Source: Acidobacteriaceae bacterium (GTDB taxonomy: Bacteria; Acidobacteriota; Terriglobia; Terriglobales; Acidobacteriaceae). Taken from it: DNA of 64,000 nucleotides. A program made the position numbers and the translations under genes. The notes below the pieces were generated by a model, which worked only from the letters and a program-made list of their open reading frames with translations, was not told where the DNA came from and did not search any database. Positions 35,619 through 45,588 of this stretch are shown in pieces. The stretch covers positions 1 through 64,000 of the forward strand of contig DAIDGW010000094.1 of NCBI GenBank assembly GCA_027452245.1. Direction: 5' to 3'. How positions within the stretch are numbered: the first letter of the stretch is position 1; each line of letters starts with the position of its first letter.

Positions 35619-37367
35619 CTAGCTCATTCCGGAAGCCGCCGCTTGCGCTGCAACTTCTGCCGCGACCGGAAATCTCAGGGTGAACACCGCTCCGCCTGCT
35701 GGATTGTTATGGCAGCTGATCTGGCCTCCGTGGTCTTGGATAATGCCATAGACCACGCTCAACCCCAGCCCTGTGCCTTTGCCGATCGGCTTCGTCGTGT
35801 AGAATGGATCGAACACCCGCTGCGGTTCCTTGATCCCGGGCCCATCGTCTGAAAAGTGAACCACCACCTCCTGGGCATTCGACTTTGCACTGATCTGCAA
35901 TGTTCCGCCGCCCTTTTCTTCCAGTGCTTCTTTAGCGTTCTCGATGATCTCCATGAACGCCTGCAGCAACTGCTGGGCGTTTCCCTGGATCCGCGGCAGT
36001 TCCTTGAGACTAACCTCGATGCGCACCTTAGCGTCGCGTTGCGGCCCTGCAATCATGTGCGTGCTCCGGTACAGAATTGGTCCGAGATCCAGGATTACCT
36101 TCTCTCCGGGCGTTTGCTGGGCAAAACTCAGCAGGTCTGAAACCAGGTCGCGCGTGCGGGTCGCCTGCGCCGAAATCTTGCGCACAAGGCCGTCCTGTTG
36201 TTGATTCAGAGAAGCGCCCTTGTGCAATTCGTCAGAACACAGTGCTATGGCAGAAAGCGGCTCGCGGATTTCTCGTGCAGCTCCGGCTACAAGATTTCCC
36301 AAAGAGGCCAGTTTCTCCTTCTGCACCAAATGAGATTGCAGCCGCAGCTGTGTTTCATAGCTGCTTCGCGATTCCTGGAGAAGTGTTAGCAGCGCCTGGT
36401 CCTGCAGATACTGGCGCAGGAACGCAAACGCTCCCAGGACCAGCATCGCGCTAAGCACCGCAAATAAACGGAAAGTTTTGCATGGCCGCGGCGACTGATC
36501 TTCAAACAAAGTCCATGCAGCGAGGGGCGGCATGCTCAGAATGGCTGCCATTGCCAATTGCGGCATGATCCGTTTCCCTCTCCAGCCTTCACTGGCTCGT
36601 GTGCGCGGCAACTCCCAATCGCGCGCAGTCCACGCCGCAGCGCCCATCCAGAGGACGCCCCCTACCGGGAGAACATCGTAGATGCTCCCGGAGTAGTACG
36701 TTCTTGCAGTCACTGCACGCTCCAGCAGCATCATCCCGCAAATCTGTATGCCAACGCCCCCCAGTAAATGTCCATATAGCCGCCTCCAGCCGCCGCTGCT
36801 TGTCCATACTCCGAAGCCAAGGATGGCCAGCAGCAGGAAGTTCTCCGTTTCATACAGCCGCAGATACAAAAAGTTGTATATGTCCAGATCGACGGTTACA
36901 TATTGGTACGGGAAAACCAGAAACGCATACAGGAAGATCCACCACACCAGAAGCATGAGAAAGTGCAGCGTCCTCATCGTCGTTGGCGTTGTCTCTCGAT
37001 CTTTATCCGGGCGCGACGCTACCGCGGCGATCAATGGCACCACGTGCAAAAACAAAACGATGTCCACGAAATACGGCGTCGGCATGCTGCCCTGCAGAAC
37101 TACTTCCCGATAGGCCCACACCCCTTGGTTGAACGACCACATCAGGAATCCCAGGGACATCAGTGCCCAGAACGAGCATTCTTCCCTGGAACGTCGTAAC
37201 GCGTTTAGGCCAAAGGCCACGGCAGTGGCTAAGACAATGACAATCCAGAACCCGTCGGCGAATACGGTCAGGCCAAGGCTGTGCCGCGCTTGCACCGACA
37301 CAATGGCGTAGAGCAGGGTGATCCCTGCCGCGGCAGCGAACCAGCGGTAGCGTCCCATCACACGCAT
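35619..37367 (-). CDS. Membrane histidine-kinase-like protein lacking the phosphoacceptor histidine
   Basis: 582 residues from ATG 37367 (TTG 37376 and ATG 37358 are alternatives). N-terminal half has about eight membrane helices (1-310), resembling the membrane part of the diguanylate cyclase at 47.5 kb. Then a helix ([29 protein letters not shown]) in which the conserved His of the HisKA motif is Arg365 (codon 36273-36275), and an intact ATPase domain: [13 protein letters not shown] (N box), SDDGPGI (G1), [13 protein letters not shown] (G2). It could be a pseudokinase that binds ATP and modulates a partner, or an inactivated gene. It is divergent from hemB with a 168-177 base gap. Confidence 0.87.
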   Translation of the reverse strand: MRVMGRYRWFAAAAGITLLYAIVSVQARHSLGLTVFADGFWIVIVLATAVAFGLNALRRSREECSFWALMSLGFLMWSFNQGVWAYREVVLQGSMPTPYFVDIVLFLHVVPLIAAVASRPDKDRETTPTTMRTLHFLMLLVWWIFLYAFLVFPYQYVTVDLDIYNFLYLRLYETENFLLLAILGFGVWTSSGGWRRLYGHLLGGVGIQICGMMLLERAVTARTYYSGSIYDVLPVGGVLWMGAAAWTARDWELPRTRASEGWRGKRIMPQLAMAAILSMPPLAAWTLFEDQSPRPCKTFRLFAVLSAMLVLGAFAFLRQYLQDQALLTLLQESRSSYETQLRLQSHLVQKEKLASLGNLVAGAAREIREPLSAIALCSDELHKGASLNQQQDGLVRKISAQATRTRDLVSDLLSFAQQTPGEKVILDLGPILYRSTHMIAGPQRDAKVRIEVSLKELPRIQGNAQQLLQAFMEIIENAKEALEEKGGGTLQISAKSNAQEVVVHFSDDGPGIKEPQRVFDPFYTTKPIGKGTGLGLSVVYGIIQDHGGQISCHNNPAGGAVFTLRFPVAAEVAAQAAASGMS

Positions 37368-37544
37368 CCGACTCAATTCTACGGAACCTCAAACCCCAAC
37401 CAGTCAAACGTTCGGCACCGGCCTGGTTACTTTAGTGACCTGCTCCTCTCTGGGATTAGTTCGGTCGCCCGCCCTCACAGCGCTCCAAAGGGCAAATGGT
37501 CTAGAATCAGCGCTTGGAAGGTATCTCCTTCCGGGGGTATTCCT

Positions 37545-38570
37545 ATGGCCTTCCCCATAACCCGGCTTCGCCGCCTTCGCCGCACTGAGCATATACGCAA
37601 CCTCGTGCGCGAGACTCGCCTGACTCCCGACGCTTTCGTTTATCCCATGTTTGTCTGCTCCGGAGAAGGTGTCCGCAAAGAAGTCCGCTCCATGCCGGGT
37701 GTATTCAATCTATCTGTCGAAGAAGCTGTCAAGGAATGCCGCGAAGTCCACTCGCTCGGAATTCCATCCGTCATCCTGTTCGGCTTGCCTGATAAGAAAG
37801 ATGACATCGCAACCGGAGCCTGGGAAGAGAATGGCATCGTCCAGCAAGCAGCGCGCGCCATCAAGCGCACGGTGCCGGGACTCCTGCTCATGGGTGACGT
37901 CTGCCTCTGCGAGTACATGTCTCACGGCCACTGCGGAATCGTTAAAGCCCCACCCCAATCCCTCGGTGCCGCGGTTGCCACTCCACCCGTCGCCGCTGCG
38001 GATTACGAAATCCTCAACGATCCCTCGCTTGAGTTGCTGGCTCGCACCTCGGTTTCGCTTGCCAATGCCGGCATCGACATCATCGCCCCTTCCGACATGA
38101 TGGATGGTCGCGTCGCCGCCATCCGCAATGCCCTCGACCACGCCGGACATCTCAACACGCCGATCCTTTCTTATGCGGCGAAGTTTGCATCGGGATTTTA
38201 TGGGCCGTTCCGCGAAGCCGCCGATTCTACTCCACAATTTGGGGACCGTCGCTCCTACCAGATGGATTCCGCCAACCTGCGCGAGGCTATGCGCGAAATC
38301 GCAGCCGATATTGAGGAAGGCGCTGACATGATCATGGTCAAACCGGCGATGCCCTACCTCGACGTCATCGCTGCCGCTCGCAATCGTTTCGATCTTCCGC
38401 TCGCCGCCTATCAGGTATCCGGCGAATACGCCATGATCGAGGCCGCCGCCCGCAATGGATGGATCGACCGGGATCGCGTCATGATGGAATCCCTCCTCAG
38501 CATCCGCCGCGCTGGCGCCAGCATCATCCTGACGTATTACGCGAAAGATGCTGCCAGGCTGCTTGCCTGA
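37545..38570 (+). CDS. hemB: Delta-aminolevulinic acid dehydratase (porphobilinogen synthase)
   Basis: 341 residues from ATG 37545; longer frames upstream are non-coding. Active-site lysines in [19 protein letters not shown] and [12 protein letters not shown], and the zinc-type cysteines in [16 protein letters not shown]. It condenses two 5-aminolevulinate molecules to porphobilinogen in haem synthesis. The leader holds a small hairpin (GGAAGG 37516-37521 with CCTTCC 37527-37532) immediately before GGGGG and the start, and a TAGAAT -10-like box at 37503. Convergent with the aldo/keto reductase 20 bases on. Confidence 0.96.
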   Translation: MAFPITRLRRLRRTEHIRNLVRETRLTPDAFVYPMFVCSGEGVRKEVRSMPGVFNLSVEEAVKECREVHSLGIPSVILFGLPDKKDDIATGAWEENGIVQQAARAIKRTVPGLLLMGDVCLCEYMSHGHCGIVKAPPQSLGAAVATPPVAAADYEILNDPSLELLARTSVSLANAGIDIIAPSDMMDGRVAAIRNALDHAGHLNTPILSYAAKFASGFYGPFREAADSTPQFGDRRSYQMDSANLREAMREIAADIEEGADMIMVKPAMPYLDVIAAARNRFDLPLAAYQVSGEYAMIEAAARNGWIDRDRVMMESLLSIRRAGASIILTYYAKDAARLLA

Positions 38571-38590
38571 AACACAACCGCCTCCATCGC

Positions 38591-39625
38591 TTACACAATC
38601 AGCCGTTCCCTTGTCCCGCCGTACCGCAGCGATCGCACCATCTCTTTCTTATACATGCTTTGCGGAAATCCCAGGTCGATCGCGCTGGCTTCTTCCAGCA
38701 CTTTCAACTGCTTCGGCGACAATTCCAGATCCAGGCTCGCCAGGTTGTCCTGCAATTGCGTCATCTTGCGTGCCCCAACGATCGGAATCACGGGCACTGC
38801 GCGGTAGCGCAGCCATGCCAACGCAACCTGCGCCATGCTGCGCCCAACATGTTCGGAAACCGCCTTCACCGCCGCGATCACCCGCTCGGTTCGCTGCTGC
38901 CCGGGCAAAAACTGCTGCATGCCTTCCTGCAACATGCGGTCGGTGCTGCTTGCGCCTCCTCCCGCGTATTTGCCGGTCAACACCCCTCCCGCCAGCGGAG
39001 ACCATGCCGTCACGCCTATGTTGAGCGCCTTCGCCACCGGAATCAGTTCCCTTTCCACCGTCCGCTCCGCCAGGCTGTATTCGATCTGCATGCCTACGAA
39101 TGGCGACCAGCCGCGCAACTCAGCCAATGTATTGGCTTGTGCCACCCACCAGGCCGGAGCATCGGAGATCCCGATATAAAGAGCTTTTCCTTCCCGGATC
39201 ACGTCGTCTAGCGCCCGCATGATTTCTTCCACCGGAGTAATCCCGTCCCAAATGTGGACCCAATACAGATCGACATAGTCGGTGCGCAGCCGTTGCAAGC
39301 TCGCTTCCAGCGCTTGCCTCAAACTCTTGCGATGATTCCCCCCTGCATTGGGATCGTTCCCCGGCGCAGCATTCGAGTATTTCGTGGCCAGCACTACGCT
39401 CTCGCGATGCCCTTTCATAAAATCGCCCAGAAACCTCTCGCTCGATCCATTGGTATAGACGTTGGCAGTGTCGATAAAATTTCCCCCCGCCTCGCGGTAT
39501 GCGTCGTAAATTTTCTTCGATTCTTCCTTAGGAGATCCCCACCCCCAATCTTCGCCAAAGGTCATGGTTCCCAGAGATATTTCCGCAACGCGAAGCCCGC
39601 TCTTACCCAGCAGCCTGTATTTCAT
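38591..39625 (-). CDS. Aldo/keto reductase
   Basis: 344 residues from ATG 39625 (GAGAG upstream); the longer frame to 39775 adds a non-conserved arginine-rich N-terminus. (beta/alpha)8 reductase with MKYRLLGKSGLRVAEISLGTMTFG, catalytic Asp/Tyr in FIDTANVYTNGSSE, Lys in VLATKY and His in YWVHIWD, and the NADPH-binding end IPIVGARKMTQLQDNLASLDLEL. Resembles the YajO/Gfo-like AKR subgroup acting on small aldehydes or sugars. The rpe gene is divergent 204 bases away. Substrate unknown. Confidence 0.9.
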   Translation of the reverse strand: MKYRLLGKSGLRVAEISLGTMTFGEDWGWGSPKEESKKIYDAYREAGGNFIDTANVYTNGSSERFLGDFMKGHRESVVLATKYSNAAPGNDPNAGGNHRKSLRQALEASLQRLRTDYVDLYWVHIWDGITPVEEIMRALDDVIREGKALYIGISDAPAWWVAQANTLAELRGWSPFVGMQIEYSLAERTVERELIPVAKALNIGVTAWSPLAGGVLTGKYAGGGASSTDRMLQEGMQQFLPGQQRTERVIAAVKAVSEHVGRSMAQVALAWLRYRAVPVIPIVGARKMTQLQDNLASLDLELSPKQLKVLEEASAIDLGFPQSMYKKEMVRSLRYGGTRERLIV

Positions 39626-39829
39626 AAATTCCGCTCTCTCACTTTCGTTCGGGAACGACGTCCCAAGGTTCCTGCGCACTGTCTCGCCCTTAGATGAGGA
39701 TGAAAGGCGCCAAGCTTCAGCCCGTCTCTCAGTACGGTTTTCCCCTGAAACTCGCCTCGATTTCCGCTCCTGCATGCTAAAATTTCTTCAGTCATCTCCT
39801 TGCGTCGTAGCAGGTTCTGAGGCCCAGGT

Positions 39830-40504
<675 letters not shown>

Positions 40505-40516
40505 ATTTTTCTGCTC

Positions 40517-40554
40517 CCGGATTGGAGCAATACGCGTTACCATCTCCAATCCGG
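40517..40554 (+). promoter_or_regulatory. 11-bp stem-loop in the leader of the BamD-like gene
   Basis: CCGGATTGGAG (40517-40527) pairs perfectly with CTCCAATCCGG (40544-40554) around a 16-base loop. It begins 12 bases after the rpe stop and ends 26 bases before the BamD-like ATG. After the stem comes AAAAGC, not a U-tract, so it is not a standard terminator for rpe on the plus strand; an RNA-stability or regulatory hairpin is possible. Confidence 0.55.
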
Positions 40555-40580
40555 AAAAGCTGAATTTCTCCCGAGGTGTT

Positions 40581-42053
40581 ATGTCTCGTCGATTCCTGGT
40601 CATCGCGTTCGCAGGCACCCTGATGTTCACGGCCGCCTGCTCCAACAAAAAGGCGGTCAACCCGCTGGCCAATCTCGGCTCCAAGCAGCCCGATAAGGTC
40701 CTGTTCGACAAGGCCATGGACGCGATGAAGCACAACCGCTTCGACGTGGCCCGCATGACGTTGCAAACCCTCATCAATACCTATCCCGACTCGGAATATA
40801 TTGCCCGCGCCAAGCTGGCCGTGGGTGACTCCTGGTACGCCGAAGGTGGCGCCGCCTCCCTCGCTCAGGCCGAGCAGGAATATCGCGACTTCATCACCTT
40901 CTTCCCCAATATGCCGGAAGCGGCCGAAGCCCAGCTGAAAATCGCCAACATTCAGTACCAGCAGATGGAGCAGCCCGATCGCGATCCATCTCATGCTCGC
41001 CGTGCCGAAGAGGAATACCGCAACCTCATTATGCAGTTCCCCGACAGCAAGCTCGTGCCCGAGGCCAAGCAGCGCTTGCTTGAAGTCCAGGAGGTGCTGG
41101 CCCAGCGCGAGTTCGATATCGGACGCTTTTACTATCTCCGCATGTCTTATCCTGCTTCCATCGCCCGTCTGCAATCGCTGGTCGATCGATATCCGCTCTA
41201 CAGTCAGGCCGATGAAGCGCTGTATCTCTTGGGGCAAGACTATGAGGGGATGATCACCCGCATCCGCGCCGTTCCCGATTGCGATGCCAATGGCTTGCCG
41301 CGTGGCTGCTCAACCGAAGCCATCAAGGGCAGAATGATCGCGGAATTTACTAAGGACGCTTCCGCAGCTTATGACCGCATCCTTACTCGCTATCCCATCA
41401 TGGACCGCGCAGACGATGCCAAGAAGCGCCTTGCCGACCTGCATCAGCCGATTCCGCGTCCCACCAAAGCCGCTGTGCAGTTGAACGCGAAAGAAGACGA
41501 GAGCCGCCGCGACGTGGGCACCTTCGGCCGATTGAGCGGAATGTTCATGAAGCATCCTGACGTTGCCCAGGCTACAAAGGTCGGCGATCCCACGCTCGTT
41601 GATCCCACTCCCGTGGACGCGCGCGATGTGAATCGCGCCGCCCTCGTCGCTGGTATGGGGCCGGCGACAGCTAGCAAAACCCTCGCCGTCGAAACCGTAA
41701 AGCAGGGTGAGGACACCCCGGGGGCCAACCAGGCCGTTCCCCGTTCCGATACTTCTGCTGCGCAGGGCAATTCTTTGTTCCCGCAGCCTTCCGGCACGCC
41801 TGACCCCAATGAACTGACTCCCAACGCCAACGCAGCGAATGCCACCTCAAACGATCCCAATGCACTGACCCCCAACGCCGATGCAACCGACCAGAGCCTG
41901 CCTCCTCCGCCCCAGGTGAACGAACTTCAGGAAGGTGCCAACAATCCCGCTGCGACGGCCACCGATCCTGGCGCCGCCCTCGCCACCGATAAGGATATTT
42001 CCAGCAGCAAGAAAAAGAAAAAGAAGGGCTTGAAGAAGATCATTCCCCTCTGA
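40581..42053 (+). CDS. bamD: BamD-like outer-membrane lipoprotein with long C-terminal tail
   Basis: 490 residues; GAGG 6-8 bases before ATG. Lipobox at MSRRFLVIAFAGTLMFTAAC (lipidated Cys20), then tetratricopeptide repeats typical of BamD (about 35-300; DKAMDAMKHNRFDVARMTLQTLINTYPDSEYIARAKLAVGDSWY). BamD usually ends near residue 245; here some 190 extra residues follow, disordered, rich in Pro, Ala, Asn and Asp, with a repeated DPNxLTPNAxA unit, and ending in a lysine run (SSSKKKKKKGLKKIIPL). BamD anchors in the inner leaflet of the outer membrane and helps insert beta-barrels, fitting the many TonB receptors here. The tail is of unknown function. A strong terminator follows. Confidence 0.85.
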   Translation: MSRRFLVIAFAGTLMFTAACSNKKAVNPLANLGSKQPDKVLFDKAMDAMKHNRFDVARMTLQTLINTYPDSEYIARAKLAVGDSWYAEGGAASLAQAEQEYRDFITFFPNMPEAAEAQLKIANIQYQQMEQPDRDPSHARRAEEEYRNLIMQFPDSKLVPEAKQRLLEVQEVLAQREFDIGRFYYLRMSYPASIARLQSLVDRYPLYSQADEALYLLGQDYEGMITRIRAVPDCDANGLPRGCSTEAIKGRMIAEFTKDASAAYDRILTRYPIMDRADDAKKRLADLHQPIPRPTKAAVQLNAKEDESRRDVGTFGRLSGMFMKHPDVAQATKVGDPTLVDPTPVDARDVNRAALVAGMGPATASKTLAVETVKQGEDTPGANQAVPRSDTSAAQGNSLFPQPSGTPDPNELTPNANAANATSNDPNALTPNADATDQSLPPPPQVNELQEGANNPAATATDPGAALATDKDISSSKKKKKKGLKKIIPL

Positions 42054-42075
42054 TCATTTCGTAAACAGCCATCAG

Positions 42076-42105
42076 GCGCGGGCGCTTTTGCCCGCGCTTT
42101 CTTTT
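42076..42105 (+). terminator. Rho-independent terminator after the BamD-like gene
   Basis: GCGCGGGC (42076-42083), 6-base loop, GCCCGCGC (42090-42097), then TTTCTTTT (42098-42105). Perfect 8-bp GC-rich stem with a U-tract, 23 bases after the stop codon. Confidence 0.88.
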
Positions 42106-42382
42106 GTTCCCCTGCCCGCGGCTTCGGCCTGTTTTACCCAATCCCCTGGTCCGGCCACGTACTCTGAAGCCCACGACCTCAATTCCGGCATCCCGCTCAT
42201 AAGAAGTTGAATAATGCCTCCGATTTAGGTCTTAGAATGAAGTGCTTTAGACTCTCTTGTTGTTGAAAAATAAACCAGATAGCAACTAAAGCGTCGGGAA
42301 TTGCATCTTCATATTCTGTTGATAGTTGGCAAAGAAATTGGCGTAAGATTATCACCCAAACCTCACTTCGGAGTGTCTAGCC
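42106..42382. other. Upstream region of the HTH protein gene
   Basis: With the terminator this makes a 329-base gap. The left half is GC-rich; the right half is AT-rich. A weak promoter-like pair TTGATA (42319-42324) and TAAGAT (42344-42349) has a long 19-base spacing. No gene or RNA seen. Confidence 0.4.
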
Positions 42383-43063
42383 GTGCGTACCATCGAGTCG
42401 TCTGGACAGTCAAAAGTACTCAATTCCTGGAAAGAGATCGCTGCCTATCTTGATCGCGGTGTGCGCACCGTTCAGCGTTGGCATATGAGCTACGGCTTGC
42501 CCGTGCGCAGGATCGGCAACTCGCTGCGCAGTCCGGTGTTTGCTTTTTCTGGGGAAGTCGATGACTGGTTGCGTCAGTGCGCTTCCGATCCCGGCCGTAA
42601 TCTTGAGCGAATCCCATGCGTACCGCTAGCCGAATCAGGCACCGAACTCGATCTGCCCCTGAAAAAGACATCCATTGTGTCGGCGGTTGCTCGAAAGCGA
42701 ACCGCCGATCTCAAAGTCCTCACCTCTCAGGTAATGTTTCGGTTCCTGATCGGGCAACTGGACTTAGGGCTGAAATTTGCGCGCTACGCTGGCCTGCCAT
42801 ACATGCCGATCGAGAAGAGAGCAGGTTATGAATTGCTCGCCAGGCGTGCATACGAAGCCGCTTGCGCTTTTCAGCGCCAAACCGAACTGGACCCCTCTCA
42901 ATGGAAGCAGGTCCAGGAAGAGATCGAGCAGCTTCGCTCTATCTTGCAGCAGCTTGGAATTGAGGAGCATCGTAATTCTCAGAGGTCTCTTGGTGTCGCA
43001 AACGTTCCGCAGAACGTGATCGAGTTCCCGGCCGCCACGCGTCATATACTCGCGCCTCAGTAA
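42383..43063 (+). CDS. Helix-turn-helix DNA-binding protein, MerR/excisionase-like
   Basis: 226 residues from GTG 42383, with GGAG about 10 bases upstream. N-terminal HTH unit: LNSWKEIAAYLDRGVRTVQRWHMSYGLPVRRIG, with FSGEVDDWL closing it; this form is common in Acidobacteriota, usually fused to TPR or signalling domains. The rest (about 75-226) is helical without a recognised family (VMFRFLIGQLDLGLKFARYAG, WKQVQEEIEQLRSILQQL). Probably a small transcription regulator. The AT-rich upstream region contrasts with its surroundings. A small coiled-coil gene and a response regulator follow on the same strand. Confidence 0.75.
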   Translation: MRTIESSGQSKVLNSWKEIAAYLDRGVRTVQRWHMSYGLPVRRIGNSLRSPVFAFSGEVDDWLRQCASDPGRNLERIPCVPLAESGTELDLPLKKTSIVSAVARKRTADLKVLTSQVMFRFLIGQLDLGLKFARYAGLPYMPIEKRAGYELLARRAYEAACAFQRQTELDPSQWKQVQEEIEQLRSILQQLGIEEHRNSQRSLGVANVPQNVIEFPAATRHILAPQ

Positions 43064-43138
43064 CTGCAGCGAGCGCTTACCGTTTTTCAACAACACCTAT
43101 CGATCTGCGGTATGCTCGAGGCGAGGGAGGGCCGTTCC

Positions 43139-43468
43139 ATGCACTCTGGAGGTCGGCAACATCAGACCATCGATGTAGGTTTGGCATCGGTTCGGAAGAA
43201 GCGTCGCCACGAGTTGGAATATGTGAAAAGACGATCGGAGCAGATTCGGCGGGAAGCGCAGCAACTCCGCAGATTAGCCGACCGACTCAATCAAGAGGCA
43301 GCTATTCTGGCTCAGCGGTCTATGGAACTGGAACGCCAGGTTGCATTGTTGATCCACGAGAGAAAGAGGTACGAGTCTCAAATACCTATCCTGCCCGGAT
43401 TACAGACTCGTTCCTCCCGAACGAGCTCCCTTCCTTGCAATCGCAGCAATTATTCAAACGTTCAATAG
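43139..43468 (+). CDS. Small coiled-coil protein, uncharacterised
   Basis: 109 residues from ATG 43139, preceded by GGGAGGG at a good distance; ATG 43112 is a longer option. Central region is one long charged coiled coil (KKRRHELEYVKRRSEQIRREAQQLRRLADRLNQEAAILAQRSMELERQVALL), net basic. No family recognised. Located between the HTH gene and the response regulator on the same strand. Whether it is expressed is uncertain; the ribosome-binding site and coiled-coil periodicity support it. Confidence 0.55.
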   Translation: MHSGGRQHQTIDVGLASVRKKRRHELEYVKRRSEQIRREAQQLRRLADRLNQEAAILAQRSMELERQVALLIHERKRYESQIPILPGLQTRSSRTSSLPCNRSNYSNVQ

Positions 43469-43567
43469 GTGTTGTCCGGTAGTAACTGTTACTTCCCTTC
43501 AGAATCATTGACTTGCTTTGCCCAACGGGTTACCTTCGCGATATCTACCCTCTTCAGAGGAAACCTC

Positions 43568-45505
43568 TTGGCCCGGAAGATTTTGCTCGCCGACGATAGC
43601 GTTACCGCCCAGAATATGGGGCGAAAGATCCTGGCTGATGCTGGATACGAAGTTATTACCGTCAATAATGGTTCAGCAGCCCTCAAAAAGATCACCGAGC
43701 AGCACCCCGATCTCATCGTTCTCGATGTGTACATGCCCGGCTACAGTGGTCTCGAGGTCTGCCAGCGCCTCAAAGAATCCAGTGAAAGTGCCCGCATTCC
43801 CATCCTTCTGACGGTGGGTAAGCTCGAGCCCTTCAAACCGGACGAGGCCAAACGCGTTCGCGCCGATGCTTTCATTGTCAAACCTTTTGAAGCCAGTGAG
43901 TTACTCAGCGCCCTTTCGAAACTTGAGGACCGTATCGTTCCCCGCGCCGATTCCGCCAAACCCGGGCGTTTCGCCCGCACCATCGCCGCCGTTGAAGAAA
44001 TTGACCGTGGCAGGAACGAATCTCCCGCAGACGACGATAACGGATGGAAGAATCGCATTGCCTTCCCCTCGAAAAAGAAGAAGCAGGAAGAAGAGCCGCT
44101 TGCCGACGATGCCGCGACCTACAACGCCAAGAACGATGATCTTCGCACCATTGTCGATCATTCGGCACCCGTTCCTGTGCAACCTTCGGCGGAATTCGCC
44201 GTGCATCCACTGCCTCCCCAATCCCAGTCTGATGATGCCCGCGTCGATGTAGCCGCGCTCGCCACTCCGGGGCTTCCCAGCGATGTCACTGCCGAAGAAC
44301 TCGCCGCCATTGCCGCGGCTGCGGCAAAAGTTCAGCAAGCCGTGGCTTCGGTCAAAGATTCTGCTGAACCTATTTCTGACTCCAAGCCTGTTCCGGAGCC
44401 GCCGCCAACATCGGCGTCGCCTTCCCAACCGCTTGCCACTTCGGCTCAACCATCGGCCGCATCCACCGATTCTGATTCCTCCAACGGCGCTGGCCGTGCC
44501 GCGGACGAAGACGCCGCTCCGGTGACCATGGCGGTGGCTTCACCGGTCGAACTGGCCTCCGGGCCTCGCTGGACCGCTGTAGCAGTTGCCCTTGATGCCA
44601 GCGAATCCACGCTTTCACTTGAGCAGGAAATGCAGCGATCGTTGGTCGCTGCCATCATGGAGTCTCCTCAAACCGAATCCACAAGCGTCGATGCCAGTTT
44701 CGCGCCGCCGGCTGCCATCGAGCCAGAATCTGACCCGAATGAACTCGAGAAGTCCGGACCGGCGGAATCGGCACTCTCTGCACCCGAGCTTCACACTGAG
44801 AACGCCGCTCCGGCTCCGGAGCCCACAGAATTGGCGCAATCCGCTCCGCCGTTCGAATCTGAAGCCGGGGCTCTCAATACCGCCGTATCCGATCCGCCGG
44901 CCGAGACTCAACCTGCAAACTCAGTCACCCAGCCGGATGCGCCAGCGGAAACGATTGCTTCCCAAACGGCAGCCGTCGCGAATGATGTTGCAGCCGACGA
45001 AACGCCCAAGATTGAAGCGCAAGCTTCAGTCCAGGTCTCACCCGAAATTCCACCCGTACAAGAGAAGAAAGCCGAGCACTTGACTGATGGCGACGCCGAG
45101 TCCGCGGCGATCTCCTCATCCGATTCATCCACGGACGTTCCCATGGTTCAGCCGGAGACTCCGGTCGTGGCAGGCGAAGCAAGCGCAGTACCCAATGAAT
45201 CTGCGATTGAGGGGGCCGAAGACATGGCGGAGAAAAAGGAATCGGAATTGGCAGCGAAAACAGCAGCGGCTTGGGCCACTTGGCGGCAAATCCGCGATAC
45301 CAAAGATTCGTCTAAATCTGCCGACGTCAACAAAGAGAACTTCACAGATCAGGCTGCCATGGCGGTCGCCGCCGGGGCTGAAAAGAGCCCGGAAGCCTCC
45401 ACGGAGGAATCTCCTGAGATCGCCAGCATCGTTGACAGCGTTCTGGCTGACCTGCGTCCCAAGATCGTCGAAGAGATCTCCCGCAAGATGGGAAAAAAGA
45501 AGTAA
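43568..45505 (+). CDS. Response regulator with a very long low-complexity tail
   Basis: 645 residues from TTG 43568, preceded by AGAGGAAA at ideal distance; sequence upstream to 43469 adds no conserved residues. Receiver domain (1-125): ARKILLADDSVTAQNMGRKI, phospho-Asp in LIVLDVYMPGYSG, switch Thr in ILLTVGKLEP, Lys in FIVKPFEASEL. Then about 450 residues rich in Ala, Pro, Ser, Glu and Thr with no fold visible, containing DVTAEELAAIAAAAAKVQQAV, and a conserved-looking C-terminal helix IASIVDSVLADLRPKIVEEISRKMGKKK. No DNA-binding or catalytic output. Possibly a scaffold whose ends are the functional parts, like Acidobacteriota receiver proteins with PilZ-less tails; role unknown. Confidence 0.8.
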   Translation: MARKILLADDSVTAQNMGRKILADAGYEVITVNNGSAALKKITEQHPDLIVLDVYMPGYSGLEVCQRLKESSESARIPILLTVGKLEPFKPDEAKRVRADAFIVKPFEASELLSALSKLEDRIVPRADSAKPGRFARTIAAVEEIDRGRNESPADDDNGWKNRIAFPSKKKKQEEEPLADDAATYNAKNDDLRTIVDHSAPVPVQPSAEFAVHPLPPQSQSDDARVDVAALATPGLPSDVTAEELAAIAAAAAKVQQAVASVKDSAEPISDSKPVPEPPPTSASPSQPLATSAQPSAASTDSDSSNGAGRAADEDAAPVTMAVASPVELASGPRWTAVAVALDASESTLSLEQEMQRSLVAAIMESPQTESTSVDASFAPPAAIEPESDPNELEKSGPAESALSAPELHTENAAPAPEPTELAQSAPPFESEAGALNTAVSDPPAETQPANSVTQPDAPAETIASQTAAVANDVAADETPKIEAQASVQVSPEIPPVQEKKAEHLTDGDAESAAISSSDSSTDVPMVQPETPVVAGEASAVPNESAIEGAEDMAEKKESELAAKTAAAWATWRQIRDTKDSSKSADVNKENFTDQAAMAVAAGAEKSPEASTEESPEIASIVDSVLADLRPKIVEEISRKMGKKK

Positions 45506-45588
45506 CGCCAGTCTTTTCCACCTATCTGCTCAACCCCTGCCATGCGACACGGTAACGTGCGTTATTTCCAACAGCTGAATCTGTCCGT

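Noticed and set aside
37281-37544. N-terminal extension of HemB
   Set aside because: Open frame continues upstream but contains no conserved sequence; ATG 37545 gives the usual HemB N-terminus.
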